A stretch of DNA of 57,744 bases from Alphaproteobacteria bacterium (GTDB lineage Bacteria; Pseudomonadota; Alphaproteobacteria; Sphingomonadales; Sphingomonadaceae): contig JAHJHL010000200.1 of the NCBI GenBank assembly GCA_018823905.1, positions 1 through 57,744 of the forward strand, given 5' to 3'. The translations under genes and the position numbers were made by a program. The notes under the pieces are model-generated. The model was not told the origin of the DNA. It saw nothing but the letters and a program-made list of their open reading frames with translations, and searched no databases. Each line of letters opens with the position of its first letter. The stretch's first letter is position 1. Positions 38,676 through 48,336 of this stretch are shown here, piece after piece.

Positions 38676-41165
38676 ATGAGCTTGATCATCACCTCTCCAC
38701 TCCGCGGGTGGGCGACGACGCTGGACAGCGTTCCCGATCCCGTGTTCGCGCAGCGGATGATGGGCGACGGCGTCGCGATCCAGCCGCTCGGCGATACGGT
38801 CGTTGCGCCGTTCGACGGCGAAGTGGTGACGCTCCACGACGCAGGCCATGCAATTTCACTGCGCAGCGTCGAGGGCGCCGAGGTGCTGATCCACATCGGC
38901 CTCGACACCGTCATGCTGAAGGGCGAAGGCTTCACCCCGCTGGTGGCGATCGGGCAGACGGTGCTCCGCGGCGATCCGCTGATCCAGTTCGACCTCGACG
39001 CCGTCGCGCTGTCCGCGGCCAGCCTGATTACCCCGGTGATCGTTACCAATGCCGATGCCTTTGCGATCAGCCGCCGTGCCACCGATTGCGCGATCGGGGC
39101 GTGCGAGGCGCTGATGACGCTCCTGCCCGTGCAAGCCGAAGCGCGCCGCCGTTCGGACGATGGCACGGTGATCGAACAGGCCGTGACTTTGTCGCTGCCG
39201 CACGGCATCCACGCGCGCCCCGCAGCGCGGATTGGCGAAGCTGCGCGCGGGTTTCAGGCCGAATTGCATCTGCTGAACGGCGACAAGCGCGGCGATGCGC
39301 GGAGCACCGTGGCGCTGCTCGCGCTCGGGACGCGCTTTGGCGATGACGTCGTGGTGCAAGCGCGCGGCGATGATGCCGAGGCGGCGCTCGCGGCGATCGT
39401 TGCGCTGCTCGCGACCGACATGGGCGAAGGCGCCCCTGCGGCAGTGGCCGCGCCGCTGGCCAGCGCCGCACCGCTGCGTGCCGGACAGATTGGCGGGGTG
39501 ATCGCATCGCCCGGGCTCGCGATGGGTCCGGCGGCGCGGTTGAAGCAGGCCGAAATCGCGGTCGCGCACGATGGTGCGGGTGACGACCATGAACGCGCCG
39601 CGCTGCTCGCGGCACGACAGGACGTACGCGCTCGCATCGCTGCACACGCCGACAGCGCGGATGGCAGCGTCGCCGCGGTCATGCACGCGCATCTCGCGCT
39701 GATCGACGACCCCGAACTGCTCGCAGGCGCCGAACAGCGCATCGCCGCGGGGCGCAGCGCCGGCTTTGCGTGGCGCGGCGCCATCCATGACCAGATCGAC
39801 GCGATCCGCGCGACGGGCAATGCGCATCTGATCGAGCGCATCGACGACCTGATCGATATTGAACGCCAGTTGCTGTCGAAGTTGACCGGCACTCCGCTCA
39901 ACGGCGCTGCAGTACCGGCCGGTGCCATCGTGGTCGCCGACGACCTGTTGCCATCGCAACTCGTATCGCTGGCGGCGATGAAACCCGCCGGTATCTGCCT
40001 GACGCGCGGCGGCCCGACCTCACACGTCGCGATCCTTTGCGCCGGGATGGGCCTTCCCGCACTCGTCGCGATCGGCGAAGCGCTCGATGCCGTTGCGGAC
40101 AGCACACCGCTGCTGCTCGATGCCGAAATGGGTCATCTCACGGTCGCCCCCTCCCCCGCCGATACCGACGCCTTCACGGCGCGGCTCGCGAAACGCGATG
40201 CGCGGCGCGAAGCGGCGAAGGCTGGCGCAGCGAACGCCTGCCACACCGCCGACGGCACGCGCATCGAAATCTTCGCCAATCTGGGCACGGTCGACGACGC
40301 CGTGCTCGCCGCCGCGCAAGGCGCAGAGGGATCGGGGCTCGTCCGCAGCGAATTCCTGTTCCTCGATCGCGACACCGCGCCGTCCGAAGACGAACAGCAC
40401 GCCGCCTATCAGGCGATCGCCGACGCCTTGCCCGGCAAACCGGTGATTGTCCGCCTGCTCGACATCGGTGGTGACAAGCCCGCCACCTATATTCCGATCG
40501 CGCATGAAGAAAATCCGTCCCTAGGCCAGCGCGGCATCCGCGTCGCGCTCGCGCAGCCCGACCTGCTCGAAACGCAGATCCGCGCGATCCTGCGCGTCGA
40601 GCCCGTCGGCCAATGCAAGATCATGATCCCGATGGTCGCCAGCATCGACGAATTGCGGCAGGTGCGGGCGCTGGTCGAACAACTGCGCGCCGAAATGGGG
40701 ATAGCAACCCCCGTCGAGGTCGGGGTGATGGTCGAAACCCCCGCCGCGGCGATGACCGCCGACCTGCTCGCGGTTGAGGCCGATTTCCTGTCGATCGGCA
40801 CCAACGACCTCACTCAATATGTGCTGGCGATGGATCGGGGCAATCCCGCGGTCGCCGCTGGAGTCGATGCGATGCACCCCGCGGTGCTGCGCATGATCGG
40901 CAAAACCTGCCGCCTCGCCACCGCACGCGGACGCTGGGTTGGGGTATGCGGCGGGCTTGCCTCCGATCCCGCCGCGCTGCCGATCCTGATCGGTCTGGGC
41001 GCCACCGAATTGTCGGCGGTCCCCGGCTTTGTTGCCGAGGCGAAGCAGATTATCCGCGGCCTGACGCTGACCGAAGCGCGTGCGCACGCCGACCTCGCGC
41101 TGCAATGCAAATCCGCCGCCGAAGTTCGTGCGCTCGCCCGCGCTTTCGAGGAGACCCGTCGATGA
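38676..41165 (+). CDS. nagF: Fused PTS EIIA(Glc)-HPr-Enzyme I
   Basis: 829 residues with three phosphotransfer units. EIIA-Glc-like 1-145 with H73 (LIHIGLDTV), HPr about 163-250 with H179 (LPHGIHARPA) and a Ser-46-like RSTVALL, Enzyme I from about 265 with H450 (GGPTSHVAIL) and a PEP-binding C-terminal barrel. The whole phosphate relay from PEP to EIIB lies in one chain, so GlcNAc uptake does not need general PTS proteins. nagE starts within its stop (ATGA). Confidence 0.95.
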   Translation: MSLIITSPLRGWATTLDSVPDPVFAQRMMGDGVAIQPLGDTVVAPFDGEVVTLHDAGHAISLRSVEGAEVLIHIGLDTVMLKGEGFTPLVAIGQTVLRGDPLIQFDLDAVALSAASLITPVIVTNADAFAISRRATDCAIGACEALMTLLPVQAEARRRSDDGTVIEQAVTLSLPHGIHARPAARIGEAARGFQAELHLLNGDKRGDARSTVALLALGTRFGDDVVVQARGDDAEAALAAIVALLATDMGEGAPAAVAAPLASAAPLRAGQIGGVIASPGLAMGPAARLKQAEIAVAHDGAGDDHERAALLAARQDVRARIAAHADSADGSVAAVMHAHLALIDDPELLAGAEQRIAAGRSAGFAWRGAIHDQIDAIRATGNAHLIERIDDLIDIERQLLSKLTGTPLNGAAVPAGAIVVADDLLPSQLVSLAAMKPAGICLTRGGPTSHVAILCAGMGLPALVAIGEALDAVADSTPLLLDAEMGHLTVAPSPADTDAFTARLAKRDARREAAKAGAANACHTADGTRIEIFANLGTVDDAVLAAAQGAEGSGLVRSEFLFLDRDTAPSEDEQHAAYQAIADALPGKPVIVRLLDIGGDKPATYIPIAHEENPSLGQRGIRVALAQPDLLETQIRAILRVEPVGQCKIMIPMVASIDELRQVRALVEQLRAEMGIATPVEVGVMVETPAAAMTADLLAVEADFLSIGTNDLTQYVLAMDRGNPAVAAGVDAMHPAVLRMIGKTCRLATARGRWVGVCGGLASDPAALPILIGLGATELSAVPGFVAEAKQIIRGLTLTEARAHADLALQCKSAAEVRALARAFEETRR

Positions 41166-42841
41166 AAAAGATGCTCGAAGCGCTCCAGCCGCTCGGCCGC
41201 GCGCTGATGCTGCCGATCGCGGTGCTACCGATTGCGGGCCTGTTACTGCGTATCGGTCAGCCCGACCTGCTCGACATCCTGTTCATCTCGGCCGCCGGCG
41301 CCGCGATCTTTGACAATCTCGGCATCCTGTTTGCGATCGGGGTCGCCGTGGGCTTTGCGCGCGACGGCAATGGCGCTGCGGCGCTTGCGGGGGTCGTCTG
41401 CTATCTGATCACGACGACCGGCGCGCAGACCTTTCTGATTGCGCCGCCCGATGTCAGCGCGGGACTGCCCGAGGCGGCGGCGGGACTGGCGGCGAAAAGC
41501 TGGTCCATCAGCCAGATCGACAAGCTCGAGGTACCGATCGGAATCCTATCCGGTCTGATCGGGGGCAATTTCTACAACCGTTTTGCGACCATCGCGCTGC
41601 CCGAATATCTCGCCTTTTTCGGTGGTCGCCGTTTCGTGCCGATCGCCAGCGGTGTCGCGGGGCTGCTCCTCGCCGCCGTGCTCGGCTATGGCTATGCGCA
41701 TATCAGCGGCGCAATCGATACTGCCAGCCGCGCCGTCGTCGACAGCGGCGAGATTGGCCTGTTCGTCTATGGCACGCTCAACCGGCTGTTGATCGTCACC
41801 GGCCTGCACCATATCATCAACAATGCCGCCTGGTTCGTCGTCGGCGATTTTGCGGGGGCGACGGGCGACCTGCGCCGGTTCTTTGCGGGCGATCCCGACG
41901 CCGGAGCCTTCATGTCCGGCTTCTTTCCAGTGATGATGTTCGGCCTGCCTGCGGCGTGCCTGGCGATGTACCACGAGGCGCGGCCCGAACGGCGCAAGGC
42001 AGTGGGCGGCATGCTCTTCTCCCTCGCCTTCACCAGCTTCCTGACCGGGGTGACCGAACCGATCGAGTTTACCTTCATGTTCGTGGCGCCGTTGCTCTAT
42101 GCGATCCACGCGCTGCTGACCGGCGCCGCGATGGCGCTGATGAACGCGCTCGACATCAAGCTCGGCTTCGGCTTTTCGGCGGGGCTGTTCGATTATGTGC
42201 TGAACTTCCGCCTCGCGACCCGGCCGTGGCTGCTGCTGCCGATCGGCGCGGTTTACGCGCTGCTCTATTATGGGCTGTTCCGCTTCTTCATCCGCCGCTT
42301 CGACCTGACGACGCCGGGCCGCGAGAAGGGCGATGTAGCGGAAACCATTGCGACATCGACCGGCAGCAAGCGCGGCGACGCCTTTGTCACCGCGCTTGGC
42401 GGCGCAGGCAATCTGGTCAGCGTCGACGCCTGCACCACGCGGCTGCGGATGATCGTCGCCGACAATCAGGCAATCGACGATGCCGCGCTGACCGCGCTCG
42501 GCGCGCGCGGGATCATCCGCCCGTCGGACAAGGCGGCGCAGGTCGTCCTTGGCCCCATCGCCGACCTGGTTGCCGAGGAAATTCGCGGGGCATTGTCGAG
42601 CGGCGGGGCCGCCGGGCCTGTGGTGGCGCAGCCCCAAACCGGCAGCGCCGAGCCAGCCGTGCTGCCCGACGCCATTGCCGACGCGCTGGGCGGCAACGAC
42701 AATGTGCGCACGGTCCGCGCGCTCCATGGGCGCTACCGCGTCGAGTTCACCGATGCGGCAAGGATCGACGAAGGAGCGCTGGTGCAACTGACGCGCGGCA
42801 TCGTCCGGCCGCAGCCGAACATCTGCCACATCCTGATCTGA
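41162..42841 (+). CDS. nagE: PTS EIICB for N-acetylglucosamine with degenerate second EIIB
   Basis: 559 residues. EIIC membrane domain 1-380 with the GVTEPIEF motif (296-302), then EIIB about 405-475 with phosphocysteine C424 (VDACTTRLR). After a linker of about 25 residues a second, shorter EIIB-like unit (503-559) aligns ALGGNDNVRTVRA and GIVRP with ALGGAGNLVSVDA and GIIRP of the first, but Cys is replaced by Leu521 and it cannot be phosphorylated there. E. coli NagE carries EIIA in that place; here EIIA is in the NagF fusion. Confidence 0.93.
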   Translation: MKKMLEALQPLGRALMLPIAVLPIAGLLLRIGQPDLLDILFISAAGAAIFDNLGILFAIGVAVGFARDGNGAAALAGVVCYLITTTGAQTFLIAPPDVSAGLPEAAAGLAAKSWSISQIDKLEVPIGILSGLIGGNFYNRFATIALPEYLAFFGGRRFVPIASGVAGLLLAAVLGYGYAHISGAIDTASRAVVDSGEIGLFVYGTLNRLLIVTGLHHIINNAAWFVVGDFAGATGDLRRFFAGDPDAGAFMSGFFPVMMFGLPAACLAMYHEARPERRKAVGGMLFSLAFTSFLTGVTEPIEFTFMFVAPLLYAIHALLTGAAMALMNALDIKLGFGFSAGLFDYVLNFRLATRPWLLLPIGAVYALLYYGLFRFFIRRFDLTTPGREKGDVAETIATSTGSKRGDAFVTALGGAGNLVSVDACTTRLRMIVADNQAIDDAALTALGARGIIRPSDKAAQVVLGPIADLVAEEIRGALSSGGAAGPVVAQPQTGSAEPAVLPDAIADALGGNDNVRTVRALHGRYRVEFTDAARIDEGALVQLTRGIVRPQPNICHILI

Positions 42842-42845
42842 ACCG

Positions 42846-43166
42846 TCAGGCGGGCGACGATAGCTTCATCAGCACTAACCCGCTGACGATCAGCACCGCG
42901 GCGAATATCCGCATCGCGCTCGCCTGTTCGCCCAGCATGGCAATGCCCACGACGAACGCCCCGACCGCGCCGATGCCGGTCCAGATCGTGTAAGCGGTGC
43001 CGAGCGGCAGCGACTTCATCGACAATGATAACAGGGCAAAGCTCGCGATCATTGCGACCAGGGTGACCACCGACGGACCAAGCTTCGTAAAACCGTCCGA
43101 TTGCTTCATTGAAAACGCCCAGACGATTTCGAGCGCACCGGCAATTGCGAGATAAATCCAGGCCAT
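42846..43166 (-). CDS. SMR-family exporter, SugE/Gdx type
   Basis: 106 residues with four membrane helices starting MAWIYLAIAGALEIVWAF. The KQSDGFTKLGPS loop and WTGIGAVGAFVVGI fit the SugE/Gdx subgroup, known to export guanidinium with proton antiport, more than EmrE-type drug pumps. The ORF is open upstream, but ATG 43166 with GGAGG is the family start. The leader has a guanidine-II-like hairpin. It converges on nagE with a 4-bp gap. Confidence 0.9.
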   Translation of the reverse strand: MAWIYLAIAGALEIVWAFSMKQSDGFTKLGPSVVTLVAMIASFALLSLSMKSLPLGTAYTIWTGIGAVGAFVVGIAMLGEQASAMRIFAAVLIVSGLVLMKLSSPA

Positions 43167-43188
43167 GACAGCCTCCTCTTCAAGGCTG

Positions 43189-43243
43189 CCGGGCCGTCCC
43201 GGACTTACCAACCCGCACAGGGCGCGGGCGAGGACGTGGCCTC
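43189..43243 (-). ncRNA. Candidate guanidine-II (mini-ykkC) riboswitch
   Basis: On the minus strand the leader contains the hairpin CCGGG-ACGG-CCCGG (43202-43189): an ACGR tetraloop closed by a GC-rich stem, as in mini-ykkC. About 27 nt upstream is a second, weaker hairpin GAGG/CCTC with CCACGT in its loop (43243-43230), which departs from the ACGR consensus. The arrangement of two hairpins ending shortly before the SD is right for the class; the upstream one lowers confidence. Confidence 0.5.
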
Positions 43244-43365
43244 TTGGTGATTTGAGATATCATAAGTCATGCGACACGTGGAGGCACTTTTGTGCCTGCC
43301 ACTGGCCGATGCCGGAAAGTCGGCGCTGCCCGCATCGGCGCGGCGAAGGCCGGTAGCCTTAGCCC

Positions 43366-44442
43366 CTAAGCGGAAGGCGCTGCATCCACTTTCGCAAAGG
43401 AGATGACGACTTTCAGGCCGTTGCCCGGTTCCGAACTGACAGCCACCTTCGCCGAAGCATTCTGCTTCAGCGACTGGACAATGATGGCGCCAAGTTTGCC
43501 CGGCTTCGGCCATGCGACACCCTCGGCCAGACCAACTCCGTCGTCTGCGATGGTGATATGGCAGCCGACATCGTCGATCAGGCTGTGGAGGATGATGGTT
43601 CCGCCGTCGCGGCCGGTGAACGCATGTTTGAGCGCGTTCGTCAGCAATTCATTGACCACCAGCCCGGCCGGCATCGCGACATTGACCGAAGCTGGCCAGC
43701 TATCGAGCTTCATGTCGAGCCGCACGCCGTCGGTCGCGTGGGCGGCCATCACCGATGTTGCGATTTGTCCAAGGTAGATTCCGAGATCGATGCTGTCGTC
43801 GGCATTTTCCCGGGACAAGGTGTCGTACAGCACCGCCAAAGCGCCGATCCGGCCCGCAAGCCGATCGAAGCGCTCGCCGGTATCGTCGTCGGGAATGTTA
43901 CGCGCTTCGAGCCGGATCAACGCCGTGATCATCTGCAGATTGTTTTTAACGCGATGCTGAAGCTCGCGGAGCTGCGCGTCTTTCGCCGCGAGCGCCGTGG
44001 ATTGAGCTTCCCCGGCCCGTTCGTTGCCCGTAGGCGCCAGCGCGACGAGGCGATAGAGCGGCGTGCCATCGTCGTCTTCAATCGTATTCGACCAGGCATC
44101 CGCAACGATGGCGCCCGCGTCCTGCTCGATCCTGAATTCGCCGATATAGTCGACGTCGGCCTGAACGGCGTCGCGCAAGAGCCGGTCGTCGTCGACCGGG
44201 GCGGCCACGCCGGGCAGCGCCCGCCAGCTTTTTCCTTCGATTTCGGCAATGGGATGGCCGGTCAGGCGCTCAAACTCGCGGTTTGCGTAAGTGATCAGTT
44301 CCGATGGATGGAGTTCCGAGACTGCGACGGCCACCGGCACATGGTCGAGAAACTGTTTGAAACGCTCATTTTCCAGCGCGTCCGCCAGATTCGGCGTATC
44401 GAGCAGTGTCTCGACCTGATCGGCTTTTTCGGTTTTCATCAT
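43366..44442 (-). CDS. PAS-domain HWE/HisKA_2 sensor histidine kinase
   Basis: 358 residues, soluble. PAS domain about 28-140 (FLDHVPVAVAVSE, ITYANREFERLTGH), HisKA_2 phosphoacceptor with H163 in LQHRVKNNLQMI, then an HATPase region with VVNELLTNALKHAF and DDGVGLAEG. HisKA_2 kinases in alphaproteobacteria often signal to PhyR or stand-alone receivers in the general stress response. No response regulator lies nearby. Start ATG 44442 or 44439. Confidence 0.9.
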   Translation of the reverse strand: MMKTEKADQVETLLDTPNLADALENERFKQFLDHVPVAVAVSELHPSELITYANREFERLTGHPIAEIEGKSWRALPGVAAPVDDDRLLRDAVQADVDYIGEFRIEQDAGAIVADAWSNTIEDDDGTPLYRLVALAPTGNERAGEAQSTALAAKDAQLRELQHRVKNNLQMITALIRLEARNIPDDDTGERFDRLAGRIGALAVLYDTLSRENADDSIDLGIYLGQIATSVMAAHATDGVRLDMKLDSWPASVNVAMPAGLVVNELLTNALKHAFTGRDGGTIILHSLIDDVGCHITIADDGVGLAEGVAWPKPGKLGAIIVQSLKQNASAKVAVSSEPGNGLKVVISFAKVDAAPSA

Positions 44443-44795
44443 ATTTCCCTAGTCGCAACGTGTGACGCGTAGCCGGTTGGTGACGATCGTGCCATTTTTA
44501 ACGCATGCGTCGCGGCGGATTTACGGCGTGACGTTCGGCACTACCGCGATGGCAGAGCTCTCGCTAAACCATTCTAACGTCTGCCGATTCAATCGCAGGG
44601 CATTTGGGGGGTTGTTGGTAAGCGTCGACAAATTTCGGTCCGGCACCAACAAATTGCTCGAACTGGGCTAAGGTTGAAAGAACCGCATGAGACGGCACGG
44701 GACGAACTGGGATCGTCCAACCCCAGGCTCTTCCGCCAATTTTCGGGGCTGAAGATGGAACGCAGTGGGACGCCGTGGAACGATCTGGGCCGGCC
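44443..44795. other. Intergenic region, nothing definite
   Basis: 353 bp between the kinase start and tRNA-Trp. A 69-codon plus-strand frame (44462-44671) lacks recognisable sequence or a ribosome site. Presumably it holds the kinase promoter and, at 44760-44795, the 3' flank of the tRNA. No repeat or clear promoter seen. Confidence 0.5.
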
Positions 44796-44871
44796 TGGCA
44801 GGGGCAGTAGGACTCGAACCTACGACCCTCGGTTTTGGAGACCGATGCTCTACCAACTGAGCTATACCCCT
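44796..44871 (-). tRNA. tRNA-Trp (CCA)
   Basis: 76 nt on the minus strand beginning AGGGGTATAGCTCAGTTGG and ending with an encoded CCA. Acceptor stem AGGGGTA/TGCCCCT, anticodon loop CTCCAAA (anticodon CCA), T-loop GGTTCGAGTCC. In many proteobacteria this tRNA precedes secE-nusG; here a DMT permease gene lies on the opposite side. Confidence 0.97.
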
Positions 44872-44963
44872 AGGCCGGAGTGCGCCACTAGCCGGATTGC
44901 GGAGACGGAGCAAGGGGGATCACGGCTTGCGTGCGCGGACCCGCCTGATATGCGCAATTTCGC

Positions 44964-45902
44964 ATGACATCTGCCGCCACCCCTTCCACCGCCGCACCGC
45001 AAAACGTCCTTGGCGGCATCGCGCTGCGGCTGCTGGCAATGGCCAGCCTGTCGTTGATGTTCGTGGTGGTCAAATATATCGACCGCGCGGGCATCCACAT
45101 CGTTGAGAGCCTGTTCTGGCGTCAGGCGCTGGTGCTGCCCTTCCTGCTCCTGTGGGTTCAGGCGACCGGCGGTTTTGCCTCGCTCCGGACGAACCGCATC
45201 GGCGCCCACACGCGGCGGATGCTGATGGGACTGACCGGGATGGCGTGCAATTTCGGCGCGATGATCCTGCTGCCGATGGCCGAGGCGACGACGATCAGCC
45301 TGTCGGTGCCGATCTTTGCGGTGATCTTTGCCGCGCTGCTGCTCGGCGAAGCGACGGGATGGCAGCGGTGGAGCGCGGTGATCATCGGTTTTGTCGGCGT
45401 GCTTGTGGTGCTGGCACCATGGGCGAGCTTTGCCGGGGGCTTTGGCGGCGATCATGGCATCGGTACGCTCGTCGCGCTGGGGGGCGCGATCATGACCGCG
45501 CTGATCACGATCGCCGTCCGCGACCTGGGCCGCACCGAAAACGCCGCGACGATCGTGTTCTGGTTCAGTCTGCTTTCGATGGTCCCGCTCGGCATCGCCT
45601 TGCCCTTTGTCATCACCCCGCATGACGGCACCGAATGGTTGCTCCTGATCGCGCTCGGTTTCCTTGGCGCCGTTGCACAGATGTCGCTGACCGGCGCGCT
45701 GCGCCTGGCCCCGGTATCGGTCGTGATCCCGATGGACTACACCAGCCTGCTGTGGGCGATCGTCGCGGGCTGGTGGTTTTTTGGCACGCTGCCCGCCGAC
45801 ACGACGTGGGTCGGGGCGCCGCTGATCGTGGCGTCGGGGCTGTTCATCGCCTGGCGCGAGCATCGCCGCCACATCAACCGACCGAAGGAAGTTGCCGCAT
45901 GA
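44964..45902 (+). CDS. DMT-family (EamA) transporter
   Basis: 312 residues with ten predicted membrane helices arranged as two EamA repeats (helix bundles about 15-150 and 160-300). Motifs such as ALLLGEATGWQRWSAVIIGFVGVLVVL and PMDYTSLLWAIVAGWWFFG are typical. Exports or imports a small metabolite; substrate unknown. It overlaps the GST gene by four bases (ATGA), so the two may share a physiological role. Confidence 0.9.
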   Translation: MTSAATPSTAAPQNVLGGIALRLLAMASLSLMFVVVKYIDRAGIHIVESLFWRQALVLPFLLLWVQATGGFASLRTNRIGAHTRRMLMGLTGMACNFGAMILLPMAEATTISLSVPIFAVIFAALLLGEATGWQRWSAVIIGFVGVLVVLAPWASFAGGFGGDHGIGTLVALGGAIMTALITIAVRDLGRTENAATIVFWFSLLSMVPLGIALPFVITPHDGTEWLLLIALGFLGAVAQMSLTGALRLAPVSVVIPMDYTSLLWAIVAGWWFFGTLPADTTWVGAPLIVASGLFIAWREHRRHINRPKEVAA

Positions 45903-46516
45903 CGCGTCCCATTCTTTACCACTGCCCCGATGCCCGCTCGCTCCGCTGCCTGTGGGCGGTCGAGGAGGCCGGGATCGACGTCGACCTGCGCGTCCTGAAA
46001 TTCCCGCCGCGCGCGTTCGAGCCCGATTATCGCGCGGTGAACCCGCTGATGACGATCCCCGGTTGGGTCGAGGACGGGCGGCTGATGACCGAGTCCGCCG
46101 CGATCTGCGAACGCATTGCCGAAGGAACGCTGCTGGAAGTCCGCCGCGACGAGCCAGACTATTGGGACTATCGCAACTGGCTGCACCGCAGCGACGCGAC
46201 GCTGACCTTCCCGCTCGCGATCATGATCCGCTACACGCGGGTCGAAGCCCCCGAACGGCGACTGGCGCAAGCGGTCCACGACTACAAGGCCTTCTTCGGC
46301 GGCCGCGCCAAGAGCATCGAAGCGGCGCTGAGCGACGGGCGCGAGTGGCTGGTCGCGGGGCGGTTTACGATCGCCGATATTGCGATCGGCTATGCGGCAT
46401 TTCTGGCGACAACGCTGGGGGCCGACGATGTGCTGGGCGAGGCAACAAAAGCGTGGTTGGCACGGTGCACGGCGCGCAACGGGTTTGTGCAGGCGCGCGA
46501 ACGACAAAAAGGCTGA
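45899..46516 (+). CDS. Glutathione S-transferase
   Basis: 205 residues. N-terminal thioredoxin fold (MTRPILYHCPDARSLRCLWAVEEAG, VNPLMTIPGW, LMTESAAICERIAE) and C-terminal helical domain with the FTIADIAIGYAAF block typical of GSTs. Conjugates or isomerises electrophiles with glutathione. Co-translated with the upstream DMT permease. It ends 32 bp from the convergent cyclase gene. Confidence 0.9.
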   Translation: MTRPILYHCPDARSLRCLWAVEEAGIDVDLRVLKFPPRAFEPDYRAVNPLMTIPGWVEDGRLMTESAAICERIAEGTLLEVRRDEPDYWDYRNWLHRSDATLTFPLAIMIRYTRVEAPERRLAQAVHDYKAFFGGRAKSIEAALSDGREWLVAGRFTIADIAIGYAAFLATTLGADDVLGEATKAWLARCTARNGFVQARERQKG

Positions 46517-46548
46517 TTGGAGTAGAGGGGGAGCAGCAGCCCGCGCCC

Positions 46549-48336
46549 TCAGGCCGCCATGCGCAAGCGGTTTCGCCCTTCGCGCTTCGCGGCGTAAAGT
46601 GCCTTGTCAGCACGCTGGAGCAAATCTTCGATGTTCGCCTCGCCCGAATATACGGCCAAACCGATACTGACCGTGACGCCGGGCAAACCGGTGGCGGCGC
46701 CGTCGGCGTCCCCTTGCACCGCTTTGCGGACCCGTTCGGCGACCAGTTCCGCCGACAGCGCGCTGCGTCCTTGTAGCACGCAGACAAATTCTTCGCCGCC
46801 ATAACGGCCGACCATATCGTCGTCGCGCAGCGACGCCTTGGCGCGCTGGCCGACACGGCGGATCACGTCGTCGCCCGCCGCATGACCATGCTGATCGTTG
46901 ATCGCCTTGAAATGGTCGATGTCGAAAATCGCGACCGCCAGCGGCGCGCCCTCCTGCTCGGCGCGGCGGAGCGCCTGATCGAGGAACGCCAGCGTATGGC
47001 GGCGATTGGGCAGGCCGGTGAGCATGTCGGTATTGGCGACCCTTTCGGCCGCGCTGCGCGCCGATTCCAGGATGCGGGCATTTTCGACCGTGTCGGTGAC
47101 GTCCTGCACCGTCCCGAAAATGCCGACCGCCTTGCCGCCGCGACCCATTTCGATCGACCCGTGCGATTTGACATGCCGGATTTCGCCATCGGTACGCGTA
47201 ATCCGGCCTTGAAACACAAAGGGCTGACCAGATCGAACCGCCTCTTCCAATGTCTTGCGCACCGCCACCCGATCGTCGGGCAGATATTGTTCCACGCTGT
47301 AATCGACGTCGACCGGTTTGCCTGGTTCAAGCCCGTGGACGCGATAGGTTTGATCCGACCATTGGATGGTCCACGCCTTCAGATCGACGCGCCAGTGACC
47401 GACCAGCGCTGCGGCCTCGGCCTGGAGCAGCCAGCGATTGCTCTGCTCCAGCCGCTTGGCCAGTCGTCGCTGAACCACCAGCAGTGCGGCCAATGGCAGC
47501 GCAATAAACAGCATCGTCACCAGATAGAATTGCAGGAACAGCACCTCGACCTTCTGGCTTTCGTCCATCGCCGCGATCGGGCCATAGCCCTGCCCGGTCA
47601 GCAGCGACGCGATGATCGCGACGACCAGCATACCCGCCGCGGCGCCGAACGGCCCAAGCCGATAGGCGGCCACGATCAAGGCAACACACGGCAGGAAGGT
47701 GACCGGAAAATCCGACTGCGAGAACGACGCACCGGTGACGAAGGCCGCAATGGTCAGCAAGGCAATCGCCTCTGCTTTCATCGCCGCCGACACGTTGTTC
47801 AACGCGTTCGAGCCCACCATCCGGGCGAGCATCACGATCGGCGGGGTCACGATCAGCATCCCCAGCGCCACCGTCGTCATCCACGACAGAAAGAAATCGA
47901 CCCCATTGCCCGTCAACAGTGCCGCGATAACCGCGCTCGCCGCGCTCGCGGCAAGGGCGGCGACGCAAAAACGCCCAACCGCCTGCGGAACCATGAACGA
48001 CATTTCGCCCGGCTCGCGCCGCCGGATCAACCACAGCGCAAGCGTGGCTTCCGCCGCATTGGCGACGGTATAGGCCGCGGCGGCAGTGGCCGGAACGCCT
48101 TCGATCATGTTTGCGCCGACGCTTGCCCCTGTCATCGCCAGGAACGCCGCAATGTGTACGCGAGGCGGACTCAGCAGAAGGACCGCCAGGAAATAGCCGC
48201 TCGGCGGCCACACGGCCGCAATATTGTCGGCGCCTTTGGTCGCATAGAGCGACAGGCTGGCCAGCAGATAATAGCCTGTGGCGGTCAGGAGAAACCAGAA
48301 AACCGCCTCGACTCGGGGAGACAATGGCCGGGTCAT
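46549..48336 (-). CDS. MASE1-PAS-GGDEF diguanylate cyclase
   Basis: 595 residues. MASE1 sensory domain with about eight helices (about 10-300), a PAS_3-type domain (about 315-425, WTIQWSDQTYRVHGLEPG) and a GGDEF domain with catalytic GGEEF at 513-517 and an RDDD allosteric I-site five residues before it. Makes c-di-GMP with feedback inhibition. No EAL domain, so it appears synthase-only. The signal is presumably sensed in the membrane. Confidence 0.93.
   Translation of the reverse strand: MTRPLSPRVEAVFWFLLTATGYYLLASLSLYATKGADNIAAVWPPSGYFLAVLLLSPPRVHIAAFLAMTGASVGANMIEGVPATAAAAYTVANAAEATLALWLIRRREPGEMSFMVPQAVGRFCVAALAASAASAVIAALLTGNGVDFFLSWMTTVALGMLIVTPPIVMLARMVGSNALNNVSAAMKAEAIALLTIAAFVTGASFSQSDFPVTFLPCVALIVAAYRLGPFGAAAGMLVVAIIASLLTGQGYGPIAAMDESQKVEVLFLQFYLVTMLFIALPLAALLVVQRRLAKRLEQSNRWLLQAEAAALVGHWRVDLKAWTIQWSDQTYRVHGLEPGKPVDVDYSVEQYLPDDRVAVRKTLEEAVRSGQPFVFQGRITRTDGEIRHVKSHGSIEMGRGGKAVGIFGTVQDVTDTVENARILESARSAAERVANTDMLTGLPNRRHTLAFLDQALRRAEQEGAPLAVAIFDIDHFKAINDQHGHAAGDDVIRRVGQRAKASLRDDDMVGRYGGEEFVCVLQGRSALSAELVAERVRKAVQGDADGAATGLPGVTVSIGLAVYSGEANIEDLLQRADKALYAAKREGRNRLRMAA

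Noticed and set aside
44462..44671. 69-codon plus-strand ORF between the histidine kinase and tRNA-Trp
   Set aside because: No ribosome site, no recognisable sequence and no partner gene.
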